Source: Clostridia bacterium
GTDB taxonomy: Bacteria; Bacillota; Clostridia; Oscillospirales; CAG-272
Assembly (NCBI GenBank): GCA_017503325.1
Contig: JAFVTI010000010.1
Coordinates: 1-41,980, forward strand
DNA length: 41,980 nucleotides
Direction of reading: 5' to 3'
Numbering within the stretch: the stretch's first letter is position 1; each line of letters begins with the position of its first letter. The position numbers and the translations under genes are program-made. The notes below the pieces were generated by a model that was not told where the DNA came from, searched no databases, and saw only the letters and a program-made list of their open reading frames with translations. Shown in pieces: positions 7,466-16,082 of this stretch.

Positions 7466-9244
7466 ATGATGAGCAATCAAAATACAGCCAAGACAAAGTC
7501 CGCATATAAGGGCTTTACCACAAAAGAAAAGATCCTGCCTGTGATCATGCTTTCGCTGATCGCGCCCTTTATGGTGTGCTTTTTCGGGCCCTTTGAGATT
7601 TTCGGAAATAATATTGACCAGTTCAAGTTCGCCCTGGGTGATTTCTGGCTGGTCTGCATCCTGCTCTCTGCAGGCATTGCAGCAGTCATCGGCACCGCGC
7701 TGATGCTGTTACGCGGACGCGCGTTTGACGTGGCGTACGGTGTTATGTTCGGCATCTCGCTCATGCTTTTCCTGCAAGGAAATTTCCTTTCCATGGGCAT
7801 GACCTCGCTCTCGGGCGACGGCGCTGCCGAAGGGGAGCTGGGTATGGGCAAAATCCTGCTCAACGCTGCCATCTGGGTAGTCGTCATCGGCGGAAGCATT
7901 GCCGTGATGCTGTTGCTTGATAAATACCGCGATACGGTCAGATTGATCTCGATCGTGGTGCTGCTGGCGGTGCTGGGCTCTTCGGTTATCTCGTTTGCCA
8001 CGCTGTCGCTGACTACCGACGTGTTTGCAGGCAAGAGCATGACGCTGGCATCCGACGGCGATCAGGTGCTGACCGTCAAAAACCTTGACACCTTTGCTGC
8101 GGATGAGAACGTGATCGTATTCATCGTTGACCGCTTTGATTACGAATACTACGACGTTGCCATGCAAAGCTGCCCCGAGATCTTTGAGGAACTGGACGGC
8201 TTTACCTACTTTGCAGACTACGTGACCAAATATCCCAGAACCTTCCCGGGTGCATTGCACGTGCTGACCGGCGTGGAGACTGATTTTTCGCTCTCGCACG
8301 ACGAGTATATGACCAAGGCTTACAAGAAGTCCGAGCATCTGCAGGCCATCAAGCAGCAGGGCTTTGATCTCAATATTTACACCGACGATTACTACTGCTA
8401 TGAGGACGCAGGGGACATGAGTGCGTATGCCGAGAATCTTTCGGGCAACGTATCCTACCGCATTGTGCAAAGCTCTTCGCTGGCGATTGATATGATCCGT
8501 CTCTCGCTCTACCGCTATCTGCCGTTTTGCATGCAGGGCATGGTCGGACAAATCAGCACGCCCACCTTTGACAAGTACGTGGAATACGATATGATCTACG
8601 ACCTGTACTCCACGGATATGAGCCAAGTGTACGGTCTTATGACCGAGGATGACTTTACTCTGCGCGATAGTGACAAGGGATATTCCTTTGTGCACGTGGA
8701 CGGCTGCCACAAATCCACCATTTACGATTCCGATTTCAACCTCTTGCCCGAGGATGACCCCAAAAACCTTGGCTGGAGCACCGAAAACGTCATGCGTCAG
8801 AGCTTCAAGATCATCTCCCGCTACCTTGCAGAGATGAAGAGACTGGGCGTTTACGAGAATGCAACCATTATCATCACGGGCGACCACGCCAATATCCGTT
8901 CGGATACAAAAGAGCCCAATGCTGCTTACGTGACCGCACTTTTGGTCAAGCCCGCAGGCGTGTCTGAGGGAGAGATCCGAAACAACTACGCACAGCTTGA
9001 CGTGGACAACGTGCTTGCCACCATCAAAGAGGCAGCGGGAATTGCAACCGACGAGCCTACCGTATTTGAAGTGCCCGAGGGCGAGGATCAGGTACGCACG
9101 CTGATGTTCCAGCGCTCCTATAAGAACGAGACCGGCAAGACCGTATACGAGAATATCGAATACGAGATCCGCGGAAACGGCAAGAATTTTGACAACTGGA
9201 CCGTGGTTGGCAGAACCGAGCTCGGTAAGAGCATTTATGATTAA
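7466..9244 (+). CDS. membrane sulfatase/LTA-synthase-fold protein
   Basis: 592 residues. The N-terminal 200 or so carry about five hydrophobic helices (for example IMLSLIAPFMVCFFGPF and the VVLLAVLGSSVISFATL region). An extracellular domain follows, starting NVIVFIVDRFDYEYYDVA, with KYPRTFPGALHVLTGV where the nucleophile Thr/Ser is expected, and IIITGDHANI with the Asp-His metal site near its end. This is the alkaline-phosphatase/sulfatase fold used by phosphoglycerol transferases such as LTA synthases. Likely role: moving or cleaving a phosphodiester substituent on a lipid-linked surface glycan. Ten bases separate it from the YidC-fusion gene, so the two are co-transcribed. The start is the first of two ATGs behind a weak GGATGTG site. 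Substrate unknown. Confidence 0.7.
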   Translation: MMSNQNTAKTKSAYKGFTTKEKILPVIMLSLIAPFMVCFFGPFEIFGNNIDQFKFALGDFWLVCILLSAGIAAVIGTALMLLRGRAFDVAYGVMFGISLMLFLQGNFLSMGMTSLSGDGAAEGELGMGKILLNAAIWVVVIGGSIAVMLLLDKYRDTVRLISIVVLLAVLGSSVISFATLSLTTDVFAGKSMTLASDGDQVLTVKNLDTFAADENVIVFIVDRFDYEYYDVAMQSCPEIFEELDGFTYFADYVTKYPRTFPGALHVLTGVETDFSLSHDEYMTKAYKKSEHLQAIKQQGFDLNIYTDDYYCYEDAGDMSAYAENLSGNVSYRIVQSSSLAIDMIRLSLYRYLPFCMQGMVGQISTPTFDKYVEYDMIYDLYSTDMSQVYGLMTEDDFTLRDSDKGYSFVHVDGCHKSTIYDSDFNLLPEDDPKNLGWSTENVMRQSFKIISRYLAEMKRLGVYENATIIITGDHANIRSDTKEPNAAYVTALLVKPAGVSEGEIRNNYAQLDVDNVLATIKEAAGIATDEPTVFEVPEGEDQVRTLMFQRSYKNETGKTVYENIEYEIRGNGKNFDNWTVVGRTELGKSIYD

Positions 9245-9254
9245 GGGGTAGATT

Positions 9255-11318
9255 ATGGACGCAATTCTGTATTATATCTGTATCCCGCTGGGATATCTGA
9301 TGAAACTCTGCTGGCAGCTGGTAGGTAACTACGGTGTGGCCATCATCCTGTTTACGCTTGCGACAAAGCTGGTGCTGCTGCCGCTTTCGATCTGGATCCA
9401 TAAAAACTCTATTCAGATGGTCAAGATCCAGCCCGAGCTGAATATGCTCAAGGTCAATCACTACGGCGACGGCGACACCATTGCGGACAAGCAGGCTGAG
9501 CTTTACAAGAAGCATAACTATCATCCCATGCTCTCGCTGATCCCGCTTGCCGCGCAGATCGTGCTGCTGCTTGGCGTGGTGCAGATCATTTACCACCCGC
9601 TGGATTACCTGTTTGCCATTGATCCCGCGGCCATTGCCGCCATGGCAGAGCATTGGGGGCTCAACGTCGAGGAATCCTCTTATCAGCTGCAGCTGATCGA
9701 GCTGATCAAGCAGAATGCCGATTACGTCTTTGAGGGCGTCAACCTGGATGCCGTTCGCGCATTCCGCGGCAACTTCCTTGGCTTTAACCTTTCGGTCATT
9801 CCCACAAAGGCTTGGGGTATTTATATTCTCATGCCCATCATCGCAGGCGTCTCTGCTTGGCTGATGTGCTGGACGCAGAACCTTTCCAACGTGCTGCAGC
9901 ACGAGCAGGGTAAGCTTTCCCAGCACGGCATGACCATTCTGTCTGTCGGCATTTCGCTGTATCTCGGCCTTGGCGTGCCTGCGGGCATTGCCTGGTACTG
10001 GGTGGCCAGCAACGTGTTCTCGATTCTGCAGATGTACGCGCTCAACGCGCTGATCAATCCCAAAAAGTACGTGGATTACGACGCGCTGGAAAAGAGCCGC
10101 GTCGCCTTGGCCGAGGTGGAGGCACTGGAGGACAAGAAAAAGGATCCCAACTACAAGATCAACCGCGCAAGAGAAAAGAAGGACTACAAGCGATTTTTCA
10201 AGATCGTCAACAAGCACCTGGTCATCTACTCCGAAAAGAGCGGATTTTATAAGTATTTTGAGGCGATCATCGAGCAGCTGCTGCAAAAGTCCAACATTAC
10301 CATTCACTACGTGACCAACGACCCCGACGATGCGATCTTCGCACTGGCCGAGAAGCAGCCGCGCATCAAGCCTTACTATATTGGTCTGAAAAAGATGATC
10401 CCCTTGATGATGCGCTGCGAGGCGGATATTATGGTCATGACCACGCCCGACCTTGATAAGTACTATATCAAGCGATCGATCATGAAAAAGGATATGGAAT
10501 ACGTGTACGTGCCGCACGACATGATGAGCGTGCATATGGGCTTCCGCGAGGGCGCTCTGGACGCGTTTGACACCATTTTCTGCGTCGGCCCTCACGTAAA
10601 AGACGAGGTCAGAGCCACCGAGCGAGAGTACGGCCTGCCCGAAAAGAAGCTTGTGGAATTCGGCTACCCGCTGGCGGACAAGCTGATCGAGGCAGGGAAG
10701 CAGGAAAGAGCCAACCACGTCCCGCGCGAGCGCAAGGAGATTCTGATCGCCCCCTCCTGGCAGGAGGACAACCTGCTCGATTCTGTCATTGACGATCTGA
10801 TCGGTGCTCTTTACTGTGACGAATACCATCTGACCGTGCGTCCGCACCCCGAATACGTCAAGCGTTACGGTGCGCGCATGCAGGCGATCGTGGACAAATA
10901 TCAGCACCTGGTTGGAGACGGACTTTCGTTTGAGCTTGACTTTACGGTCAACCGCTCGATCTACTCTGCGGATATGCTGATCACCGATTGGTCGGGCATT
11001 GCGCTGGAATATTGCTTTGCGACGCTGCGCCCCGCCATGTTTATCAATACCAAGATCAAATGCATGAACCCCAATTGGGAAAGAATCGGATTGACTCCCG
11101 TTGAGATCACGCTGCGTGACGTGGTGGGTGTCTCGGTGGATAAGGATCAGGTGCCCGAGTGCCGTGCTGTGGCAAAAGAGCTGTTTGATCGCGCTGAGGA
11201 ATATGAGAAAAAGATCTCCGAGGTGCTGGCAAATCATATCTACAATCAGGGCAAGGCAGGCGAGATTGGTGCCAACTACCTGCTGCAGTCTCTGGTCGAA
11301 AAGCGTAAAAAGTCTTGA
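9255..11318 (+). CDS. YidC-like insertase domain fused to CDP-glycerol glycerophosphotransferase
   Basis: 687 residues. Residues 1-270 form a YidC/Oxa1 core with five or so hydrophobic helices (YGVAIILFTLATKLVLLPLS, LIPLAAQIVLLLGVVQIIYHPL, GIAWYWVASNVFSILQMY). The position where YidC usually has a conserved Arg in its first core helix is Lys38. After a charged linker (about 275-310) comes a Glyphos_transf domain of the TagB/TagF type, with LIAPSW, RPHPEYVKRY (the H..R substrate site) and ITDWSGIALEY. The domain transfers glycerol-phosphate-like groups from a CDP-linked donor to a lipid- or glycan-linked acceptor. Here the YidC part probably serves as membrane anchor, or inserts partner proteins such as the small protein encoded next. 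The start is behind AAGGGG. No frameshift is seen at the junction. Confidence 0.8.
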   Translation: MDAILYYICIPLGYLMKLCWQLVGNYGVAIILFTLATKLVLLPLSIWIHKNSIQMVKIQPELNMLKVNHYGDGDTIADKQAELYKKHNYHPMLSLIPLAAQIVLLLGVVQIIYHPLDYLFAIDPAAIAAMAEHWGLNVEESSYQLQLIELIKQNADYVFEGVNLDAVRAFRGNFLGFNLSVIPTKAWGIYILMPIIAGVSAWLMCWTQNLSNVLQHEQGKLSQHGMTILSVGISLYLGLGVPAGIAWYWVASNVFSILQMYALNALINPKKYVDYDALEKSRVALAEVEALEDKKKDPNYKINRAREKKDYKRFFKIVNKHLVIYSEKSGFYKYFEAIIEQLLQKSNITIHYVTNDPDDAIFALAEKQPRIKPYYIGLKKMIPLMMRCEADIMVMTTPDLDKYYIKRSIMKKDMEYVYVPHDMMSVHMGFREGALDAFDTIFCVGPHVKDEVRATEREYGLPEKKLVEFGYPLADKLIEAGKQERANHVPRERKEILIAPSWQEDNLLDSVIDDLIGALYCDEYHLTVRPHPEYVKRYGARMQAIVDKYQHLVGDGLSFELDFTVNRSIYSADMLITDWSGIALEYCFATLRPAMFINTKIKCMNPNWERIGLTPVEITLRDVVGVSVDKDQVPECRAVAKELFDRAEEYEKKISEVLANHIYNQGKAGEIGANYLLQSLVEKRKKS

Positions 11319-11343
11319 CAGAGCGCACGAAGTGTGATAGAAT
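11315..11343 (+). promoter_or_regulatory. internal promoter overlapping the stop of the YidC fusion
   Basis: TTGACA, 17 bp, TAGAAT; the -35 includes the TGA stop codon of the upstream gene. It would drive the 69-residue protein gene separately from the two enzymes upstream. Confidence 0.65.
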
Positions 11344-11376
11344 AATGGTACATCCGAACATAAAGGAGAAAGTATC

Positions 11377-11586
11377 ATGATTCCCGTAACAGTTGCATAT
11401 ATCGATCCCTCGAGCGTGACCATCGTCATTACCTCAATCAGCGCGATCGCCATCGCTGTCGGCGCAACCGCAGTCATTCTGTGGCGCAAGGCAAAGAAAA
11501 AGGTTGCAGCAACGCTGCACATCGACGAAAACGCCAACAAAGAGGTCGAGGAAGAGCTCGTGATCAAGGACGAGAACAATCAATAA
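11377..11586 (+). CDS. small single-pass membrane protein
   Basis: 69 residues behind AAAGGAGAAAG. The N-terminus VAYIDPSS is followed by one hydrophobic helix (VTIVITSISAIAIAVGATAVIL), a WRKAKKKV basic stop and an acidic cytoplasmic tail. Small proteins with an AYIDPSS-type start and one helix occur beside sulfatase-fold and glycerophosphotransferase genes in other Clostridia as I remember them, which suggests a partner or regulator of the surface-polymer enzymes. No catalytic residues; function unknown. Confidence 0.7.
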   Translation: MIPVTVAYIDPSSVTIVITSISAIAIAVGATAVILWRKAKKKVAATLHIDENANKEVEEELVIKDENNQ

Positions 11587-11611
11587 TCATTTGGTTCAAA
11601 AATGCAAATTT

Positions 11612-11635
11612 GCCTTCTGTTTATGAACAGAAGGC
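11612..11635 (+). terminator. hairpin after the small membrane protein
   Basis: GCCTTCTGTT / AACAGAAGGC, perfect 10-bp stem with a TATG loop, extendable through flanking AAATTT/AATTTG. The T-run is delayed (GATTTTTC), so it may be a terminator, an attenuator or a processing site ahead of the transporter genes. Confidence 0.5.
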
Positions 11636-11733
11636 ACAATTTGCTGATTTTTCATTCAATTTTTTGACAGCTCCGTTCAGAAATTTATTGTTATATCGGA
11701 AAATTGAACACATTTCCGAGGAAAGGATCTATT

Positions 11734-12732
11734 ATGAAGTTCAAAAGAAGTCTTGCTTTTGTGATGCTGATCGCCATGCTGGCCGTGTCCACCTTGTCCT
11801 TCGCCGCCTGCAATGCAGGGAAGGAGACCGTCATCATCTACAGCTCTGCAGAGGATTATCGCATTGAGCACATGCAGAAAAGACTGAACGAGCAGTTCCC
11901 GCAGTATAACATCATCATTGAATATAAGACCAGCGGCAACCACGCAGCCACCCTGCAGGCCGCAGGTAAGAACGCCGAGTGCGATATTTCGCACGATTTG
12001 GAGTATGCGTATGCTGAGCAGCTGGCAGCACAGGGCGTGCTGGCAGACCTCTCCGATCTTATAGACTGGAGCGTTTACGCAGAGGATACCGTGCAGAGCA
12101 AGTACTACGCTCCCGAGATCCGTAACGGCGGCTGTATCATCATCAATACCGAGCGTCTTGAAGCGCTTGGCCTGGACAAGCCTACCTCTTATCAGGATCT
12201 GCTTGACCCGCAGTACAAGGGTCAGATCTCCATGCCCAACCCCGCTTCGTCCGGCACGGGCTATATGTTCTTACTCTCGCTGGTCAACGCATGGGGAGAA
12301 GAGGAGGCACTTGACTATTTTGACAAGCTTTCCGAAAACGTGCTGTCCTTTACCTCGTCCGGCTCGGGCCCCGTCAACTCGCTGGTGCTTGGTGAGGTTG
12401 CCATTGGCCTTGGCATGACGCCCAATGCCGCTACCAAGATCGGTGAAGGCTTCCCCTTGGAAATTTTGTTCTTTGAAGAGGGCTCGCCTTACTCTCTGTA
12501 CGGCCAGACCATCATTGAGGGTAAGCAGGAAAGACAAGCCGTCAGAGAGGTGTTCGCATTCCTGACCACCACGCTCAACGAGGAGCTTTGCGCAAACTAC
12601 TATCCCGAAAAGATTTTCAAGGACAAGGATTACGAGCTTGAAAACTTCCCCAAGGGTATCAAATATGCCGACATGCAGGTAGAAAACGCGTCTGCATACA
12701 AGGAACAACTGCTTTCGAAATGGACACACTGA
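11734..12732 (+). CDS. substrate-binding lipoprotein of a phosphonate/iron-type ABC importer
   Basis: 332 residues from ATG 11734 behind GAGGAAAGGA. The signal ends SFAAC (Cys26 lipobox). The mature protein is a type II periplasmic-binding fold of the FbpA/PhnS class: VIIYSSAEDYRIEHMQKRLNEQ at the start, YKTSGNHAATLQA, DPQYKGQISMPNPASSGTGY and LVLGEVAIGLG. These blocks occur in 2-aminoethylphosphonate and ferric-iron binding proteins. The neighbouring fused permease and cytidylyltransferase favour an organic phosphonate or similar small phosphorylated amine over iron. Its stop overlaps the ATPase start by 13 bp. Confidence 0.7.
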   Translation: MKFKRSLAFVMLIAMLAVSTLSFAACNAGKETVIIYSSAEDYRIEHMQKRLNEQFPQYNIIIEYKTSGNHAATLQAAGKNAECDISHDLEYAYAEQLAAQGVLADLSDLIDWSVYAEDTVQSKYYAPEIRNGGCIIINTERLEALGLDKPTSYQDLLDPQYKGQISMPNPASSGTGYMFLLSLVNAWGEEEALDYFDKLSENVLSFTSSGSGPVNSLVLGEVAIGLGMTPNAATKIGEGFPLEILFFEEGSPYSLYGQTIIEGKQERQAVREVFAFLTTTLNEELCANYYPEKIFKDKDYELENFPKGIKYADMQVENASAYKEQLLSKWTH

Positions 12733-13523
12733 GCATGAGCAACTGTAAGCTTTCGATTCAAGGAATCAACAAACAATATAAAAACAATAAGGCGATCGCG
12801 CTGGACAATGTCAGCGTGGACGTGATGGAAGGGGAGTTTCTTTCCATCCTCGGCCCCTCGGGCTGCGGCAAGACCACGCTTTTGCGCATCATCGCAGGCC
12901 TTTTGCAGCCCGATAGCGGAAAGCTGCTCTTGGACGGCAAGGACATTACCGACGCGCCGCCCGCAAAGCGGTCTCTTGGCATCGTGTTTCAGAATTATGC
13001 GCTGTTTGAGAACATGACGGTGCTGGAAAACGTGACATACGCGGCCTATCTCAAGGCAAAGCGCGAAAAGAGCGCGACCAAGGAAGAGATCACCGCGCGC
13101 GCCATGGAGCTGCTCAGAGAGCTGGGCATTGCCGATTACGCCAAGAAATATCCCGCCGCTCTTTCGGGTGGGCAGATGCAGCGCGTAGCCATTGCACGCA
13201 CGCTGATCTTGAATCCCGATATCATGCTGTTTGACGAGCCCGCGTCTGCTCTGGACGTGGCGACAAGACTGCAGCTGCGCACCGTGATCAAGGACATTCA
13301 AGCCAAATTCGGCACGACCATGATCTATATCACACACGACCAGGAGGAGGCGTTTGCCATGTCCGACCGCATTATGGTCATGGAGACCGCCAAGATCAGT
13401 CAGATCGGCACGCCGTCAGAGATCGTAAGCGCACCCGCCAACGACTACGTCAAGAGCTTTGTGGTGGATAATTTGCAAACCAAGATCGATTCGCTCAACC
13501 GAGCATTGGGGAAGAGCGTATGA
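12720..13523 (+). CDS. ABC transporter ATPase (phosphonate/iron type)
   Basis: 267 residues. All nucleotide-binding motifs are present: Walker A GPSGCGKTT (45-53), Q-loop VFQNYALF, signature LSGGQMQRVA, Walker B IMLFDEP and switch histidine ITHDQEEA. The family is that of the spermidine, iron and 2-aminoethylphosphonate importers. It energises uptake through the permease encoded immediately downstream with ATGA overlap. An alternative start is the ATG at 12735 (MSNCKLS); the first ATG is kept because it overlaps the stop of the binding-protein gene. Confidence 0.85.
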   Translation: MDTLSMSNCKLSIQGINKQYKNNKAIALDNVSVDVMEGEFLSILGPSGCGKTTLLRIIAGLLQPDSGKLLLDGKDITDAPPAKRSLGIVFQNYALFENMTVLENVTYAAYLKAKREKSATKEEITARAMELLRELGIADYAKKYPAALSGGQMQRVAIARTLILNPDIMLFDEPASALDVATRLQLRTVIKDIQAKFGTTMIYITHDQEEAFAMSDRIMVMETAKISQIGTPSEIVSAPANDYVKSFVVDNLQTKIDSLNRALGKSV

Positions 13524-15115
13524 CGGCTGTTGTAAAAAAACGCCCGCAAAGCGCGTGGGCGGTTAAATCCTTGGTGGCTGCGGTGCTTTTTTGCGTGGTC
13601 GTGCTGCCCATTCTGGCCATGTTCGTGCAGATCACACCGGGCGATATCCGGGACGTGGTCAACGGCCCGAATTTCGGCAGTGCTCTCTGGAACTCGCTGC
13701 GCTATACCACCATTGCCACGCTGATTGTGGTGGTGCTTGCATATTTATTGGCACTTTGCACCGCGCGCGTGGACATCAAGGGCAAAAAAATTCTCAATAT
13801 CATTCTGATCCTGCCCATGCTGATCCCCTCGATCTCGCACGGTATGGGGCTTCTGATCCTGTTTGGGCAGAACGGTATTCTCAAAAATCTGATCGGCTGG
13901 ACGTTTGACATTTACGGCGGCACGGGCATCGTGCTGGGATCTGTGATGTACGCGCTTCCTGTGGCGTATATCATGCTTGCCGACGTGCTGCGCTATGAGG
14001 ATATGTCGGTCTACGAGGCCGCAGAGGTGCTGGGTCTTGGTAAGACTCGCACGTTCTTGCGCATCTCGCTGCCGTATCTGAAAAAGCCGCTGATCGCAGC
14101 CGCATTCTCCACCTTTGCCATGATCGTGACAGACTACGGTGTGCCGCTCATGGTATCGGGGACGGATAATTATACCGTCTCCACGCTGATGTACCAGGCC
14201 GCTATCGATCAGCAGAAATTCGGCCGCGGCGCGGTCTACGGCGTTATTTTGCTTGTACCCGCCATCGTCGCATTTGTCGTCGATCTGCTGGGCAAGGATC
14301 GCGGAGAGGGCTCGTTCGTCAAAAAAACGCGCGAAGGGAGCGCAAAGCCCCTTTCCAAGGTGTTGGCGTACGCGTTCTGCACGCTGATGTCGCTGTTTGC
14401 GCTGCTGCCCATTGCCGTGTTTGCATTTTTGTCGCTGGTCAAGCGTTATCCCATCGATCTTTCCTTGACTGCCGACAACTTCGCCTATATCTTCAAGGGG
14501 CAGGGAGCAACCTATCTGGTCAATTCCTTGCTGATCGCGTTGATCACGGCAAGCGTGGGCGTAACGCTCGGGTTTATCACGGCCTACCTGTCCGCCCGCA
14601 TGCGCTCGCCGCTCTCGCGCGGATTGCACCTTTTGGCTATCAGCTCGATGGCTATCCCCGGTATGGTGCTTGGTATTTCCTACGTCATGACCTTCGCGGC
14701 AACACCGCTTTACGGCACGCTGGTCATCCTGGTCATGGTCAACACTGCCCACTTTATCTCGTCGCCCTATCTGATGATGTATAACAGCTTTGGCAAGATG
14801 AACCAAAACTTAGAGGCCGTAGGACAAACGCTGGGCATCGGACGCGTGCGCATGCTGTTGCGTGTCTTTTTGCCGCAAAGCGTGGGAACTCTGGCCGAGA
14901 TGTTCTCGTACCTGTTTGTCAACAGCATGATGACCATTTCTGCAGTATCCTTCTTGGCAAATACGCAGAATAAGCCCATCTCGCTGATGATCAGCCAGTT
15001 CAACGAGCACAACAACGAATACGTGGCCGTGGTATCCATTCTCATTCTGATCGTTAACATTGCAGTCAAGATCGCGGTTGAGCAGGTCAAGTCGATTGCC
15101 GCCCGCCGTAAATAA
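13520..15115 (+). CDS. fused two-domain ABC permease (PhnU2/FbpB-like)
   Basis: 531 residues, about 12 membrane helices in two homologous halves. Each half has an EAA coupling loop: EAAEVLGLGKTRTFLRISLP in the first and EAVGQTLGIGRVRMLLRVFLP in the second. Single-chain permeases of this length are typical of ferric-iron (FbpB) and of the PhnU2 type of 2-aminoethylphosphonate transporters. It forms the membrane channel for the binding protein and ATPase upstream. Start codon overlaps the ATPase stop (ATGA). A 16-bp gap leads to the cytidylyltransferase gene, pointing to one operon. Confidence 0.8.
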   Translation: MTAVVKKRPQSAWAVKSLVAAVLFCVVVLPILAMFVQITPGDIRDVVNGPNFGSALWNSLRYTTIATLIVVVLAYLLALCTARVDIKGKKILNIILILPMLIPSISHGMGLLILFGQNGILKNLIGWTFDIYGGTGIVLGSVMYALPVAYIMLADVLRYEDMSVYEAAEVLGLGKTRTFLRISLPYLKKPLIAAAFSTFAMIVTDYGVPLMVSGTDNYTVSTLMYQAAIDQQKFGRGAVYGVILLVPAIVAFVVDLLGKDRGEGSFVKKTREGSAKPLSKVLAYAFCTLMSLFALLPIAVFAFLSLVKRYPIDLSLTADNFAYIFKGQGATYLVNSLLIALITASVGVTLGFITAYLSARMRSPLSRGLHLLAISSMAIPGMVLGISYVMTFAATPLYGTLVILVMVNTAHFISSPYLMMYNSFGKMNQNLEAVGQTLGIGRVRMLLRVFLPQSVGTLAEMFSYLFVNSMMTISAVSFLANTQNKPISLMISQFNEHNNEYVAVVSILILIVNIAVKIAVEQVKSIAARRK

Positions 15116-15131
15116 ACTTTTGGAGAAAAAT

Positions 15132-16025
15132 ATGAAGCTTACCAAAAAACAATTTTCCATTCTGGTGACCTTGGAGGCCGACCGAAAGAGCAAATCGCAG
15201 CGCGAGCTTGCAGCCGCTTCCAATCTTTCTGTGGGCACTGTCAATAAACTGGTGGCAGAGCTGAGTGAGCAGGGAATGATCCGCGACGGAGTCATCACCG
15301 AGGCAGGAATCGCAGCTCTTGAGCCCTATCGCGTCAAGCGCGCCGTATTCATGGCGGCAGGCTTTGGCTCGCGATTGGTTCCCATCACGCTCAATACCCC
15401 CAAGCCCCTGGTACGCGTCAAGGGCAAGAGGATCATTGATTCTTTGCTGGACGCCGTGGTATCTGCAGGCATTGAGGAGATCTATCTGGTACGCGGATAT
15501 CTGTCCGAGCAGTTTGATCAGCTGCTCAAAAAGTATCCCACCATTACCTTTATCGAAAATCCCATGTACAACGAGACCAACAATATCTCGTCCGCATATT
15601 GCGCGCGTCACCTGTTCAGGAACGCCTACGTGTTTGAGTCGGATCTGCTGCTCTATAACCCCAAGCTGATCACCAAATACCAGTACGAGACCAACTACCT
15701 GGGCGTGCCTACCGAGCGCACCGAGGACTGGTGCTTTACCACGGGCGCGCAGGGCTATATCAAGAAAATGGCGTGCGGCGGCACGGATTGCTTCCACATG
15801 TATGGCATTTCCTATTGGGATGAAGAGGACGGTGCAAAGCTCGAAAAGGACATCGAGCGCGTTTACAACACCCCCGGCGGCAAGGAACGCTACTGGGATC
15901 AGGTTGCGCTGGATTATTGCATCGAATCCTATAACGTGCGCGTGCGCGAATGCTCCTTCTCGGATATCGTGGAGATCGATACCTTCAACGAGCTCAAGCA
16001 GATCGATAAGAATTATGCGATGTGA
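15132..16025 (+). CDS. winged-helix/nucleotidyltransferase fusion (LicC/PntC-like cytidylyltransferase)
   Basis: 297 residues; ATG 15132 behind TTTTGGAGAAAA. Residues 1-65 are a winged helix (SQRELAAASNLSVGTVNKLVAELSEQGMI). The rest is an NTP-transferase domain: AVFMAAGFGSRLVPITLNTPKPLV, NPMYNETNNISSAY and VFESDLLLY with the metal-binding Asp. These features match LicC phosphocholine cytidylyltransferases and PntC 2-aminoethylphosphonate cytidylyltransferases, which make CDP-choline or CMP-phosphonate for transfer to surface glycans. It sits 16 bp behind the importer genes, so it probably activates the imported compound. No kinase gene is in the operon, which favours a substrate that already carries a phosphonate or phosphate. 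The winged helix may regulate the operon. Confidence 0.75.
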   Translation: MKLTKKQFSILVTLEADRKSKSQRELAAASNLSVGTVNKLVAELSEQGMIRDGVITEAGIAALEPYRVKRAVFMAAGFGSRLVPITLNTPKPLVRVKGKRIIDSLLDAVVSAGIEEIYLVRGYLSEQFDQLLKKYPTITFIENPMYNETNNISSAYCARHLFRNAYVFESDLLLYNPKLITKYQYETNYLGVPTERTEDWCFTTGAQGYIKKMACGGTDCFHMYGISYWDEEDGAKLEKDIERVYNTPGGKERYWDQVALDYCIESYNVRVRECSFSDIVEIDTFNELKQIDKNYAM

Positions 16026-16037
16026 AAGTGAATAAAG

Positions 16038-16080
16038 AAAAGACGATATCCATGACCTTACGGACTTGATATCGTCTTTT
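16038..16080. terminator. bidirectional terminator
   Basis: AAAAGACGATATC / GATATCGTCTTTT, a perfect 13-bp stem with a 17-nt loop, between the convergent cytidylyltransferase and Doc genes. T-runs exist in both directions. Confidence 0.85.
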
Positions 16081-16082
16081 GT

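Noticed and set aside
9057..11579. 840-codon minus-strand open frame
   Set aside because: Antisense to the YidC-fusion gene; His/Asp/Val-rich composition typical of an antisense shadow, while the plus strand has clear domain motifs.
13745..14806. 353-codon minus-strand open frame
   Set aside because: Antisense to the ABC permease; Gln/His/Arg-rich shadow composition.
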